A stretch of DNA of 64,000 bases from Cenococcum geophilum 1.58 (lineage: Eukaryota; Ascomycota; Dothideomycetes; Gloniales; Gloniaceae), in the NCBI GenBank assembly GCA_001692895.1, contig KV748176.1:5857092-5921091 (forward strand), read 5' to 3'. Within the stretch, counting starts at the first letter, position 1. Every line of letters starts with the position of its first letter. Below the pieces are notes generated by a model. That model was not told the origin of the DNA, did not search any database, and was given only the letters and a program-made list of their open reading frames with translations. Shown piece by piece: positions 22,319 to 32,930 of this stretch. The position numbers and the translations under genes were made by a program.

Positions 22319-22534
22319 TGTCAGTATTACCTGGGGGGTACTATAATTACAATATAAGGTAACTGGTTCTTTATTCGTATTCTTATCTTATCTACCAAAA
22401 GAGAAAGAAAGGGGTAGTAAAGGTCGGGCTATCTATCGGGCCGTAGGTGGTCGGGTGACCTACGCTACGCTATACGGCCCCTACCGTATACGCTCTACGC
22501 GTAATACAATTTATAACCTCTACTTGTACAGACA
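22319..22534 (-). repeat. LTR of the nested gag-only element
   Basis: 216 bp, starting TGTCAG and ending GACA on the plus strand, followed by the target duplication CCTTA. Confidence 0.85.
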
Positions 22535-23811
22535 CCTTATAAACTAATATTCTTCCTTACCGTATATAAAGTACTTCTAGCTAGTTCGTCTATAGGGGTA
22601 TACTTTTATATAGGGGTTGCTGCGGGGGTTATAGGTAGGACTTAGTCGGTACGGGTGCTGTTAGCGGTAGCGGCGGTCCATAAAGTAGACGTCTAAGTTT
22701 ATTTACGGATATTAAATATTTATAATAAAGGCTTAAGTACTGCCTAGTGGGTTTAAGGCTTTATACGTTATAATAGAGGACCGTAAATCATTAATAAGGC
22801 TAGCTATAGTATCTACAGGCTTATAATAGGCGTATTTATAAAGTTCTATTTCCTAGCAAGCCGTAATAAGTTTATTATACAGGAAGTCGTTTATTTAAAG
22901 CTTAATATTAAAACCATGCTATAGGTAGCGGAGGTCTTTAATAAGGATTTGCAGGCACTCTATAGTCGATTTTTTAGTATTCTTGTCTATTACGGTCCAT
23001 AACTTAGTTATATTCCATTAGGTAAGGATATTACACTTATATTCCGGTCCTTTAAAGTAGTTACGTATAGCTTCGCATAGCTTATTAAAGGGAACACTAA
23101 GGGGGTTACTCTTAAGATTAGTATAGTAGTGGTTAAGTGCTAGGCCGCGCAGTATAGTAAAGTAGGCTTAGCTAAACTCCTATTTAGGAATATCGGCCTT
23201 CTAATAGAGGTCTATAAAGATAGTCAGTTTAAAGTTAAAGTTATTATTTTTACCGCTATACTTAGATTCGTCGGTATAGAGCTTAGCTAGGTTAGCTAGC
23301 TCCTTACCATAGGTCTTTACTTAGGTAGTTTATAGATTTATAACTTAAGTAACGGAAGTGTTTTAGTCCGTATTTTAGTTTATAGGGGTATTATAGTCCG
23401 TAATTTGGGTTACGGGGGTATTACGGTCCGTAACTTAAGTACTAGGTATACTTTAGTTAGTAAGATTAATTCTAAAACTGCTTAGGTTTATAGGACAAAT
23501 TTAGTTAAGTAGGTTAGGTATAAGGCTAGTAATCCCATTAAGTTTAGAAAAAGTAAAGAGTTCTTTAGTAGCTTTAACCTAGTCTAGGATTTCCTCTTTA
23601 GTCCACTCTATTTAGTTCTCTTTATATAATGTATTATATAGAGACTATATAATAATAACCTACTTATCTTTTTTAACCCATATACCTTAATTATAAAGGA
23701 AGGTTTATAGGTTGTGGATAATTATAAGTTTATAGGTCTTAAAGATAGCTTCCATAAAGTCCATAAAGTCTTCTTTATACTGTTTCTATATATTATTATT
23801 TAGCCATCAAA

Positions 23812-24815
23812 ATCGGACTCTACACCTATACGTGGTAACGGCTACAAACCTAGTCTTCAAAGTTCAGATCCAGAGCCAACGCAGAGACGTCGCACAGCGT
23901 GCGGACAGGACCTGGTGGTAGTTGTGGGCGTTAAGGGCGGTGGTGAAAAGTTTTTAGATAGTGAGATCTTGAAAACCACTACTGTTAGCTCTCTACAATA
24001 CGACGACTACTACACTATTCTATCCAGGGCACCTATACAATCTAATATAGATGTACAGTTTTCGATAGCATCCCCCAACCCCCAGTAGAAAGCATTGACA
24101 ACCTTATATCAACGGATAAACAAGCGCGAATAAACAAACGAGTAAATATACGGCCCCTCCCAACCCCTAAGGCGATCGCCCGCGGAGCATGCGGTCACTC
24201 GCTGTACTGCTATAATACTACTGAAAGCGGCAGCTAGATAACCCCGTACGGTTTTCCTTATCTCCTCTCAACAGAGTAATGCCCTTAGAGAGGGCCTAGT
24301 GACTAGGGCCTAGGTATAAAAGATACCCAAATACACACACACACATCCCGCTTTTATTTTTTAGTTTTAGGATAGTAGAACAGATAAATCCCCCTTACGC
24401 CTTCGATAGGCCTTAAGGGGGGGGGAGGTATAGCGCATATAGCAATAGTTAATAAGAGACAGCATATAGGGGGTAGTTAAGATACAGGGCACAACTATAA
24501 GCGTATAGCAATCAATCGGCAAGGCCTAGCTAGGACATAGTAAACCCTAGCTTTAGATAAGCTAAAGAAGGAAGCAGTAGTTCCTAAGGAGTTTAAAACA
24601 TCCAAGGAGGAGGACGAGCTGTAGGCCCGTAGGGCCGCTACTCGTACAGGCATAGCAATTCGGGGTTTTTTATCCTACTGAGGTAGCTTATAGGGTTTTT
24701 CCTCCCCCAATATATCAGGGGTTTTCTTCTTATAAATTTATAAGTTTCCCCTGTATACGGAGTAGTCTGCGTAGGCCATATAGGATCCGTATTAGACGTT
24801 AAGCAATAAACAAAT
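23812..24815 (+). mobile_element. Short non-LTR (LINE-type) insertion in the copia element
   Basis: The 5' end AAAATCGGACTCTACACC matches, in inverted orientation, the ends of repeats near 44509 and 58350. The 3' end (GTATTAGACGTTAAGCAATAA followed by AATAATAAT) matches the LINE tail near 42690. The interior is less RIP-damaged than the host copia, so it inserted later or was too short to be recognised. No reverse transcriptase is present. The target duplication may be ATTATTTA-like but is blurred by the AT-rich site. Confidence 0.65.
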
Positions 24816-25413
24816 AATAATAATATTATTTATAAAATTATAATATCTATATTTAAGGATTTTAAATTTAATATAGTTATTAACGTTATTTGCGGACATA
24901 AGGTTAACTCCCTAGCTCTACTTCTTTTAGCCTTTATTAACTTACTTATTAATATCTGCCATACTATATAGTATAGTATAGTACGTAGCAGGTGGTAGAG
25001 GTCTTATAGAGTCCGTAAGGGCGGTTAGCAGGTCCGTAACAGTTCGCGGAAGGGTAAGAGGTCTCCATAATAGTCCGTAAAGGTAATTAATAGGTCCGTA
25101 ACACTTTATAGGAGGGTAAGAGGTCTCTATAAGGGGTCTAAAGAGAGGTTAGGGGTATTAAAGGAGGGTGTAGTAGAAATAGGGGTTTAAGGTTTAAGGG
25201 TAAGGGGTTCTGTATAGGTCTGTATTCGCGTTTATAAACTTCCAGTAAACCGTACTAAGACTTAAATAAGTATATAGAGTTAGTAATAGGTCTATAATCC
25301 CCAACTTCCAACCTTCTAGTAGGTTATACTAGGATTAAATAGGTAGTCGCTGTTATATATCGCTTGGGGGGAGGTATTAAGTAATTGCTAATCTATACGC
25401 GCTTACTAATTAG

Positions 25414-25684
25414 TATTTATACCAACTTAATAGTATAAGTGAGTTATATCCCGGGGCACGAAATACATATAGTATCGTATACTCTTTAGGATAGTAATAA
25501 CTATCAATTGTATAAAGCAGACTACGTAGTCTATATACTAATACGCCTTCCCTCTAATTAGTTAGTGCTTTAGAAGTGCACTAGACGCGTAAGCGGGTAG
25601 TTGGTGCACCAAACGCGTAAACGCGTACTCGGCGTACCAAACGCATAAGCACGCGGTTAGTATAACAGGTGCTATAATTATACA
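25414..25684 (-). repeat. LTR (5' LTR) of the outer copia element
   Basis: 271 bp, the same length as the left copy. The internal side continues (read on the minus strand) with CTAATTAGTAAGCGCG, the probable primer-binding region. Confidence 0.88.
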
Positions 25685-26233
25685 ATTATACTTATTAAAA
25701 TTAATAAATCTACTATTAAACCTTTTTATATTAATTACTATCTATTAGATAAAACCTAAGTAAATAGTTATATAGCTATAAGGTATAAGTGACCTAGGGT
25801 AATTTAGAAATAACTCGCCTATAAGGTATATACGTTATATATATATAAAAAAAGCCCTTTTTTACCTTATACTTAGACTCCTCTTTTCCCTTAAAGATTT
25901 ATCTATTTATATAATATACCCTATTATTCTATTAATTGGACTCCTTATATATATCCTTACCTTATACTATCTATTTATTTCTTTATAATCTCCTTAATAT
26001 TAAGGAATAGTAAAGGGCTTTATTTTTAATTACCTTAAAGAGTAAAATAATATATAAGCAGTAGTAAAAGCGTTAACTATATATAATAAACTTCTAATTA
26101 TAGTAAAAGAATCTAAAATTAAATTTAGAGACCCTACTATAAAAGGGCTATTACTACTATTAATAATAGCGTATATAAAGTAAAAGTTAAAAAAAGTTAT
26201 AATTATCTTCTAATAATTATATTAAAAAAAACC
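25685..26233. other. AT-rich sequence between two LTR elements
   Basis: RIP-like composition, and no recognisable reading frame or repeat partner was found. Confidence 0.4.
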
Positions 26234-26403
26234 TGTCTAAATAAGGTTCTATAATATAGTAGACACGGTTACTTATAACTAATTAGGTTAACCACGTAAG
26301 CTAAGCAAGCTTAGGAGATCCACTAAATTCCACCTATAGAAGTAAAGAAAAGAAAAGCAAGAAATTAATTAAGACTAAAACCCCCCCTACCGTGATCTAA
26401 ACA
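26234..26403 (+). repeat. 5' LTR of the second gag-only element
   Basis: TGTCTAAATAAGG...CTAAACA, paired with 28125-28296. Confidence 0.85.
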
Positions 26404-26987
26404 CTAATTAGTGCCGTATAGATTAGTAAGGTATAATAAAAAGAGGCACTATCTAATTCTCTAGACCTCTTGTCAAAGGCTAAGAATTAAGCTACTGCTT
26501 GCTAAGCCTAAAGGCCAGTTTATAAGGTTCCTCGCGCTTTTAACCTACGTCTATTACGCCTTTAGAACAACTAGTTTATAGTTATTTCTACGCTTCTAGT
26601 CTAACTGTTAAATTAACTACGGAACTAAAAGATGGCTACCTCCGCGATAAATATTAAAAAATCTACCTCCGCGATAGATACCGAAAAATAGGAGACTGGA
26701 ATTAACGCGACCGTAACTAACATTAAGGAAGTTAAAGCATTCGTTAATTGGCGCTTATCAATATATAAGGAGAATAGATGGAAGGGATTTGACCTATAGG
26801 AGAGCTTTATTAACAATTTTAAGTTATTTATAAGGGATATACTTAATAACCTTAGCAAGGATTAATTAAAGAAGATCAGGGATTACCTCCGTAAAAATAG
26901 CGTATACGTACGGAAAGAGGCAAGGAAGTTAATTACAGACGGCCTCTTAGGAACTATTCTCGAACCAACTCCCTTAAAATGGCCTAC

Positions 26988-27060
26988 TAACGACCCTACT
27001 GACGACCCTACCGACGGCCCTACTGACGGCCCTACTGACGACCCTACCGACGACCCTACC
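26988..27060 (+). repeat. Short in-frame tandem repeat in gag (Asp-Pro-Thr-Asp units)
   Basis: About six 12-base units of the type GACCCTACYGAC, read in the gag frame as DPTDDPTDGPTDG-like repeats. Confidence 0.8.
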
Positions 27061-28124
27061 TTAGATCTACTATTACTATCAACTGCTCCCGTTCAAATTA
27101 TTTAGCCAACCCCAGCAACTACCCCCCGGACTCTAGCATAAATCACCTAAGCTATAGACCAGCTTGCCCTATAAGGAAGCTTCAAAAGAGAGATCACTAA
27201 CTTAGCTAAGCTCTATATAGACGAAGTTAAATACTTTAGCAAACAAGATAACTTCGATTTTAAGTTTAAGATCTTCTAAAACTACTGCCTCCGAGCCGGC
27301 GTCCCTAAGCAGGCCTATATCATTACTATTCCAACTATACTCCGCGGCCTTACTCTTAAATATTACTTCACCTACCTTAAAGATCTTAACCTCCTTAAGA
27401 ACGTATATATAGGCCTTAAATTATACTTTGAAGGCAACGAATACAAATGTAATATCCTATTAAAGTGGAATGCAATTACGCTTAAATAAGTTACTACTTA
27501 AAAAGGACTTAATATAGGCCAAGCATTTTAGATATTAATTAATAAGATATGGTAGCTACAATATAGGTTAGCAAAGGACCTCTAAAACGACACGATATTC
27601 TATAATAAGCTCCTTACTATATACCAAGACATACCAGCCTATAAACCAGCCTACTTTTAACCCGCTACTACCCTTACCGGCCTTATTAGCGATATTAAAT
27701 CCTTAATCGTAACGTACGGTAAACAAGAACTAGAGATTAAATTATTTTATACCGACCGATAATACCACTCCTCTAACCGACAATATTACCCCCCTAATCG
27801 TCAATACCGTAATAAGGGTAAAAAGTGCTTTATATGCAGTAAATCGGGATATTAGTCTACGAACCATATAAAGGAAGAAAGGGACTAAAGAATACGTTAA
27901 TACATCTCCAATTTTAAGGGCAGTAACGGCGATACTAATAATAACGACGATAACTAAGGGGATACCTCTAACTTCTATCTTAATATAGAACCCTATCCTA
28001 GCTATTACGGCGACCCTAAGGCAGAGGCGTTTTAGACCGAGTTTGTAAAGGGAGAGGGATAGAGACTACGGACTTATTTACTAGTATTATTTTATTCTCT
28101 CTCTTATTTCCTAGTTATTACCAG

Positions 28125-28296
28125 TGTCTAAATAAGGTTCTATAATATAGTAGACACAGTTACTTATAACTAATTGGGTTAACTATATAAGCTAAGCGAG
28201 CTCAGGAGATCCACCAAATTCCACCTATAGAAGTAGAGAAAAGAAAAGTAAGAAATCAATTAAGACTAAAAACCCCCCCCTACCGTGATCCGAACA
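28125..28296 (+). repeat. 3' LTR of the second gag-only element
   Basis: TGTCTAAATAAGG...CCGAACA. The two-base length difference comes mainly from the poly-C run near 28272-28280. Confidence 0.85.
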
Positions 28297-28301
28297 AAAC
28301 C

Positions 28302-29105
28302 CTTTATAGTAATTACTTTTAATATTAGTATATATTATAGGACTTACCTATTCTTATATTCCTACCCATACTTATACTTATCCTGTAATACTTATATATA
28401 TACTATAATAGCCTTTATATTTTAACTATATCTACCTAAACCTATTTTATTTCCTAGTTAAACGTCTTAATCTATTACGCGTTAATATACTTAGTATAGT
28501 TAATAGTTAGTAATAAAATTTATTTATAACTACTTAGTTAATCTATAATAGTTAGTAATAAAAGAAGTAGATAAATTTAAATAAAATTAAAAGCTAATAA
28601 AGTTAGCTAGTTTTAAAATATAAAAATAGTATAAGCTAAAGGACAATAAAAAGATAATAAATTAAATAATAATCTAGCTATATACTAAATTTAGAGATAC
28701 TATATTTTTTAAGCTTAAAGAAGTTTATAATACTAATTGTTAGATAATAAAGTTACCTCGCCTATATATATTGTTCCATATCGCTATACCTAGCATCTTA
28801 CTAGTTACTTACTTACCTTTTAGGGTTATACTATAGCTAGGTAGTATAGAGCCTATTACCTTATACTAATATAGAGTAGAAATTAAAAAATTCTTATTTT
28901 ATACTATTTAGAACTAGTTTAAAGCTTAATATATAATAGTTATAGTTTATAAAGTTTTATAAAGAAGGTAAGTTTACTATATAATTTCTTAATTAAAGAA
29001 ATAGATATAGTAATAGAGATTTATAACTAAGTAAAAGATAAAAAATAAAAAAAATCTAGAAAATCTATTTTAATAACCCTACATTTTAATAATACTTAGT
29101 AAACC
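28302..29105. other. AT-rich RIP-like sequence, unassigned
   Basis: Very AT-rich with a high density of TAG/TAA in all frames. A single-strand reading near 28740-28900 (LPRLYI, SYLPFRVIL-like) hints at a decayed frame, but no family could be named. Confidence 0.35.
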
Positions 29106-29129
29106 TTACAGGTAATAGTAAGGGAGGCC

Positions 29130-29417
29130 GTGTTCTCCATTATTAAATATAGCGCGCCTATAGTAAACATCGGGGATCGGGCCTATCGGGGCACCGGTGG
29201 TGGCTTGCGCACGGTATCTGGGCATTCTGCACTTCAGAAACTCCCCAATAAAGAGTACATGTTCCAAATCTATCCGTCGTTAGTCCTGCGGCTTTACTTG
29301 CCGGTAACAGCAAGCGTCATCGCTGTCGTCGATGCCAAAAACGACATTACACGCCTACAAGGCGAGATCAAGAGCTTGGAAAATGTGCTAGGAGAAGCTG
29401 CTCGACGGTCCGGATAG
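29130..29417 (+). pseudogene. Fragment of a STAND/NLR-like protein N-terminus
   Basis: A 95-codon frame stands in an island of normal composition. Its C-terminal part reads VIAVVDAKNDITRLQGEIKS followed by LENVLGEAARRS. The DIxRLQGExxSLxxVL pattern is what I know from the N-terminal helical domain of fungal STAND/NLR-like proteins. The preceding helix that usually stands between 'VIAV' and 'AKNDI' is missing, and the frame stops at once. No NACHT or NB-ARC domain follows, so this is a remnant. Confidence 0.5.
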
Positions 29418-29524
29418 CGATGTTATTATAAGCCGTTCAAAGGTTCGTGCCACCCACTCGTACCGCAAGATGAATCTACCTTCACTTAGTACAATCGATA
29501 CCCTCCATCTTTCTAGTGCAAGCA

Positions 29525-29985
29525 GAGCATGGTTGAACTCAAACACAGAAACGGCTTAATTGCACTGGCAGGTTTAGTATTGGTGCAGAAGAATGAAAAG
29601 AAAGAGCGAGTTGGGTGGCTGCTCAGCTGGGCTTGCCAATATCGGACACCGTGTCACAGTGTGCTCGAGCTGAAGGTCACTGATCGAAGTGAGCGAGATC
29701 AACAAGCAACCTTCTGGTGGATCCTGATGCTGCGATCATGCCGGAATCCATTCGAAGCTGTAGTCCTTCTAAAAGCTCGTGGCTCTTCACGCTGGGTGAT
29801 CGGAGATGCTCTTCACCTCATCATAATGTCCATTGCCACGTTGATATTATTGGCACAGTCGCTTTCAAAACGGCTTCCCCTGTTGGAATTCTACCCCGCT
29901 TGTCCTGTGAGCTCTTGGCACTCACCTTACCATACCCAGTTAAGCGCAAATAATAAGTCTAGAGTTAACCATTTGACAGGCCGAA
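29525..29985 (+). pseudogene. Decayed nucleotide-sugar (UDP-glucose type) dehydrogenase fragment
   Basis: Motifs appear in the right order but in all three plus frames. SAGLANIGHRVTVC (around 29620-29665) matches the first Rossmann strand and helix. Then come SEINKQ (29690-29712), DPDAAIMPESIRSCS (29718-29765), GDALHLIIMSIAT (around 29800-29840) and FKTASPVGILPRLSCELLA (around 29865-29925), which resembles the STVPVGT-type segment of the family. Several indels and a deletion between the last two segments are needed, so it is a pseudogene. The assignment rests on motif order only. An unrelated spurious match is possible but unlikely given five colinear pieces. Confidence 0.5.
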
Positions 29986-30017
29986 GTGTGCAGCTGAGGA
30001 TCCACCTGAGCGGATAG

Positions 30018-31089
30018 CTAGAGCTGGAGCAGTTGAAGTTGGTTTTGGGTTCGATATGTTCAGGCCGCTTCAGCTCGCAGCTGCAACGAGAGGTCTAGCC
30101 CCTTCGAAATCCTTGGCTCTCTTCGTGCCCAGCCTTAATATAGTAAGCGCTAAAATGCACAATCCCTGCACGGGGCAGCCTCAGCTCAAAATATAAGATT
30201 ACGTGGTCAACCGAGCCTAAATCACTTATCCTACTATATAACTTACCTCTTAGCTCTAAAATAGAACCAACTATTATAGGTAACTAGNTATAACATATTT
30301 ATAACGTATTTNGAATATANTNTAATTTAAATAGATTTATCTAATTATTACTAACTACTAGATTTCTTTAATAATAATAAAAATAGATCTAAAATTAATT
30401 TAAAAGATAGTACTCTTAGTTTAGTAAATAGTATACTTTAAGAGAGTTAAATAAAGTCGTAATATTAGATTAAAGTAAGTTTTTAACGTATTTTAAATAC
30501 GCTTTAATTTAGTTTTAAATATATTTAATGTAAAGTTCCTTATATTATATTACAAAGTAAGATATAAATAAAAGGTTTAATTAATAGAATAATAGAGTAT
30601 ATTGCGAGAATAGACAAATCCTTAAGGAAAATGAGGTATCTAGCTACGAGGTAAGGAAGGGGTTTCCCTAAGTATGTGTAGCGTTGTAACGGGACTAGCC
30701 CAGTTACAGTAGGAATGTCTCGGTGAAACACTCGACAGATGAATTCCGACGCTTTGACCGAATTCTGCCAGATTAATCGAATTCTACCGAAGTCCGTCGA
30801 AGACCGCGTGCGCACGTGCGCACGCATCGACCACCAAGCCCCTAACTATTTAATTATATAATTCTCTTGTTATTCCTTTCTCTTCTTCTCAGATAGTAAC
30901 CGTCCAGGCCCTTTTTATAGCCTTCCCTCTGTATTCTATCGCTACGCTAAAATATACGCGTTTTAGAAGGCGAGCTAAATTAGCGCTTTGCTACCTAGGT
31001 CTATAGTCTTTCTTATAACCCTACTCTTACTAGCCGTATCTAGCTGCCTGCCGGTATTACCTAGTTTACCAGCCTATAGCCTTTTATTA
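30018..31089. other. Unassigned; RIP-like block then a GC-richer patch
   Basis: 30200-30590 is AT-rich with several ambiguous bases (30288, 30312, 30320, 30322). 30600-30840 is of normal composition, includes repeated CGAATTCTRCC motifs and a perfect palindrome at 30806-30825, and has no supported gene. It may contain the Helitron's inner part, too decayed to read. Confidence 0.4.
30806..30825. repeat. Perfect 20-bp palindrome centred on CACGTG
   Basis: GCGTGCGCACGTGCGCACGC reads the same on both strands. The core CACGTG is an E-box-type site, but no adjacent gene is supported. Confidence 0.8.
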
Positions 31090-31750
31090 ACTTTATTTAC
31101 CCTCCCGCTCTTTTATAGTAGGTATATACTAATCTCTATACATTTTATAGCCGTACTGTCTTAACTATCCGTAACAATACCGTTACTGCTATTAATAATA
31201 CTATTCTCCACTCCCTTAATAGCCCTAAGTCCGTTTTTTACTCTATAGATACTATAAAATAGAACAATCCGAATACTAATAATACTTTCCCCTTAAAGCT
31301 TTTATAGAGCTTTAACCATATAGGCCTTCTTCCCGCATAGCTCTATCTTAAGGTTAGCGCTCTAATAATCCTTTTACGGAACCTATATCTTAAAGAGGGT
31401 CTCTATAACAGTACCCATATAGTTTTTATCTAGATAAGCCGCCGCTATTTTAAAGCCTATATTTTTACTGGCACCTTCACTAACTAGCTATAGGTTATCC
31501 CGTAAATTAAGCTATCTTCTATAAAAGGCAAGCTGCTGTTTATTATTAGTCGACGGCAGTTTCCTATCCGTTTATCTTTTGCGATGACCGTAAATAAGTT
31601 ATAAGGTTAGTCTTTTAACTTTATAGGCGTTAATTTACGGATACTGGTTTTTATATATAGTTAGCTCTATATTACACTATCTTGGGTTACTACCATAAAT
31701 AGTATTTTAGTACTACTTCCCCAAAATTAAATAGAAACGGACAATATTAT
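31090..31750 (+). pseudogene. Helitron helicase (PIF1-like) C-terminal remnant
   Basis: In one plus frame with RIP stops the pieces follow the PIF1-like helicase of Helitrons. They are FYSRYILI (motif near the conserved SRCILAP), FNHIGLLPA, YLKVSALIILLRNLYLKEGL (31330-31400), a RRYFKAYIFTG segment, RRQFPIRLSFAMTVNK (31550-31610; the TVNKSQGQ motif has stops at its Gln codons), then SFNFIGV and LSWVTTINSILVLLPQN. Only the C-terminal third is readable. Confidence 0.8.
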
Positions 31751-31781
31751 ATATCTAGAAGTTTTACTTTTATAATATAGT

Positions 31782-31918
31782 AGTAATAGTAGTGGTAGCG
31801 GTAGTAGTAGTAGTGGGAGTAGAAGTAGGAGTAGAAGTAGGAGCGGCAGCAGTAACGGTGGTAGTGGTAATAGTAGTAATAGTAGTGCTAGTACTATTGC
31901 TTAAAGAAGAAGATAACG
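31782..31918. repeat. Trinucleotide-rich tract (GTA/GTG)
   Basis: Imperfect runs of GTAGTAGTAG with AGAAGTAGG units, directly after the helicase remnant. Confidence 0.8.
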
Positions 31919-31980
31919 ACTACAACGATGTAAATAGCTATTATTAATATACATTACGTGATTAATTATGTAAATTATAT

Positions 31981-32077
31981 AAAGGCCACCTAAGTTAAAA
32001 TAGCGAAAGGCCACCTAAGTCGAGACAGCGAGACGCCACCTCGCGTAGCGAGGTGGTAGATTGGATTTCCTCCTGGT
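31981..32077 (+). mobile_element. Candidate Helitron 3' terminus with hairpin
   Basis: A perfect 9-bp stem (CCACCTCGC at 32036-32044, loop GTA, GCGAGGTGG at 32048-32056) is followed 16 bases later by CTGG-T (32073-32077), a CTRR-T end as used by Helitrons. Two upstream copies of GCCACCTAAGT (near 31985 and 32010) resemble the stem's left arm. The spacing is a little longer than the usual 10-12 bases. Recognisable hAT coding begins directly behind it. Confidence 0.5.
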
Positions 32078-32084
32078 AAGTATA

Positions 32085-32930
32085 TACTCTACTACTAGTT
32101 TATTACTATAGATTGGCTTCTTAATTATATCTATAATGCCTAGATTAACTTTTAAGAGCTTTACGTTAAATTTAACGACTATAAAAAATATATCTATTTT
32201 AAGGCAGCGGACTACGCGTTATAGGAGGAGTATAAGAAGTACTATAAGCTTATAGACGACAGCGCCGTATACTACGCTACGTAAGTGCTTTTATTAAATA
32301 GGAAGCAATAGCAGTTTTACTAGAGATTTAATTATAATAAGAATAAGAATAAGATAAACTAGCTTAGTAATAATTCTAAGGATCTAGAGAATCGAGGAAT
32401 TTAAGGCTTAGTGGAGGGCCTTTAGCTAAAAGAGTATAAGGATAAGTATAGCACTTTTATAGTTATTAAGCTTCTACTCCTAATACGCTTTATATATAGT
32501 AAGACGTTTAATAGTCTAAAAGTCTAGAAGTAGATTAAATTGGTACCTTTTAGTAGAACTAATATCTACTAAACCTATATTAAAAGCGACCTTAAAGAAG
32601 CCGATAATCCTTTAGCTTACTAGAATAGCCTCTACCTTTTATAGCTCGATTTCGCTCGATTAGCCCTTAATATGCTAGCTATACTATTAATAAGCGCCGA
32701 ATGCGAACGCGTATTTAGTTTCTTTAAATATTTTATTACTAACTCCTAAAACCGCCTTAAAGTCGATATTCTTAAAGTAAATAAGTCCGTAAGTCCTAAT
32801 TTAAACACCTTTATATAAAGGCCGTTATAAAAGGCGTAGATTCTAACTTAATAAGTAATATAAGGAAGAAGCTAATATTAAGGCTGCTATTAAAGTAGAG
32901 GCTTAAGTAGAAGGCGACGAGGTAATAAGT
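32085..32930 (+). pseudogene. hAT transposase C-terminal half, RIP-degraded
   Basis: A plus frame with stops reads DWLLNYIYNA, FNDYKKYIYFKAADYAL, and then the dimerisation region NPLAYWNSLYLL (near 32605-32645) and LALNMLAILLISAECERVFS (near 32660-32720), followed by NRLKVDILK. SAECERVFS is the hallmark of the hAT C-terminal dimerisation domain. The 5' half is missing; the Helitron end abuts it. Confidence 0.82.

Larger units (their letters stand above)
20089..22534 (-). mobile_element. Gag-only LTR element, 2446 bp, nested in the copia gag
   Basis: Two 216-bp LTRs (20089-20304 and 22319-22534) bound 2014 bp of internal sequence. The target duplication CCTTA is exact (20084-20088 and 22535-22539). 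The minus strand carries only gag-type fragments: YFKGLKYKRRVLIKWNA and IKSEGKSTEDCL (around 21140-21250) and a CFVCKKGNC zinc-knuckle-like motif (around 20800). No integrase or reverse transcriptase fragment fits in the space. It must have depended on enzymes from a full-length copia relative. Stops show RIP. Confidence 0.88.
16019..25684 (-). mobile_element. RIP-degraded Ty1/copia LTR retrotransposon (outer element of a nest)
   Basis: Two 271-bp direct repeats, 16019-16289 and 25414-25684, are LTRs (TG...CA, changed to TA in the right copy and at one end of the left). The 5-bp duplication ATTAT is at 16014-16018 and 25685-25689. The coding strand is minus, in the order gag (right), integrase, reverse transcriptase (left), which is the Ty1/copia order. 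In the minus frames one reads a zinc-knuckle-like CFIYGKEEY near 22550-22580, an integrase segment with YVRPPKYITYNASKNF around 18860-18960, and a reverse transcriptase segment VVKPLYGVLEAGN around 17595-17650. All are full of TAG/TAA stops where CAG, CAA or TGG is expected, so nothing is functional. Subtracting two later insertions leaves an original element of about 6.2 kb. Confidence 0.9.
26234..28296 (+). mobile_element. Second gag-only LTR element, about 2.06 kb
   Basis: LTRs lie at 26234-26403 (170 bp) and 28125-28296 (172 bp). The target duplication is AAACC (26229-26233 and 28297-28301). The plus strand between them carries a gag remnant only: a helical N-terminal part, a short Pro/Thr/Asp tandem repeat (26990-27060), a capsid-like segment, and a zinc knuckle CFICSKSGYxSTNHIKEER around 27830-27890. 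Coding ends near 28060 with no room for pol. After the left LTR comes CTAATTAGTGCCG, the same box seen after the 5' LTRs of the other copia-type elements here. Confidence 0.85.

Noticed and set aside
29529..30017. 162-codon plus frame as an intact gene
   Set aside because: Dehydrogenase motifs are spread over three frames in this stretch, so the single frame is a by-product of a broken gene.
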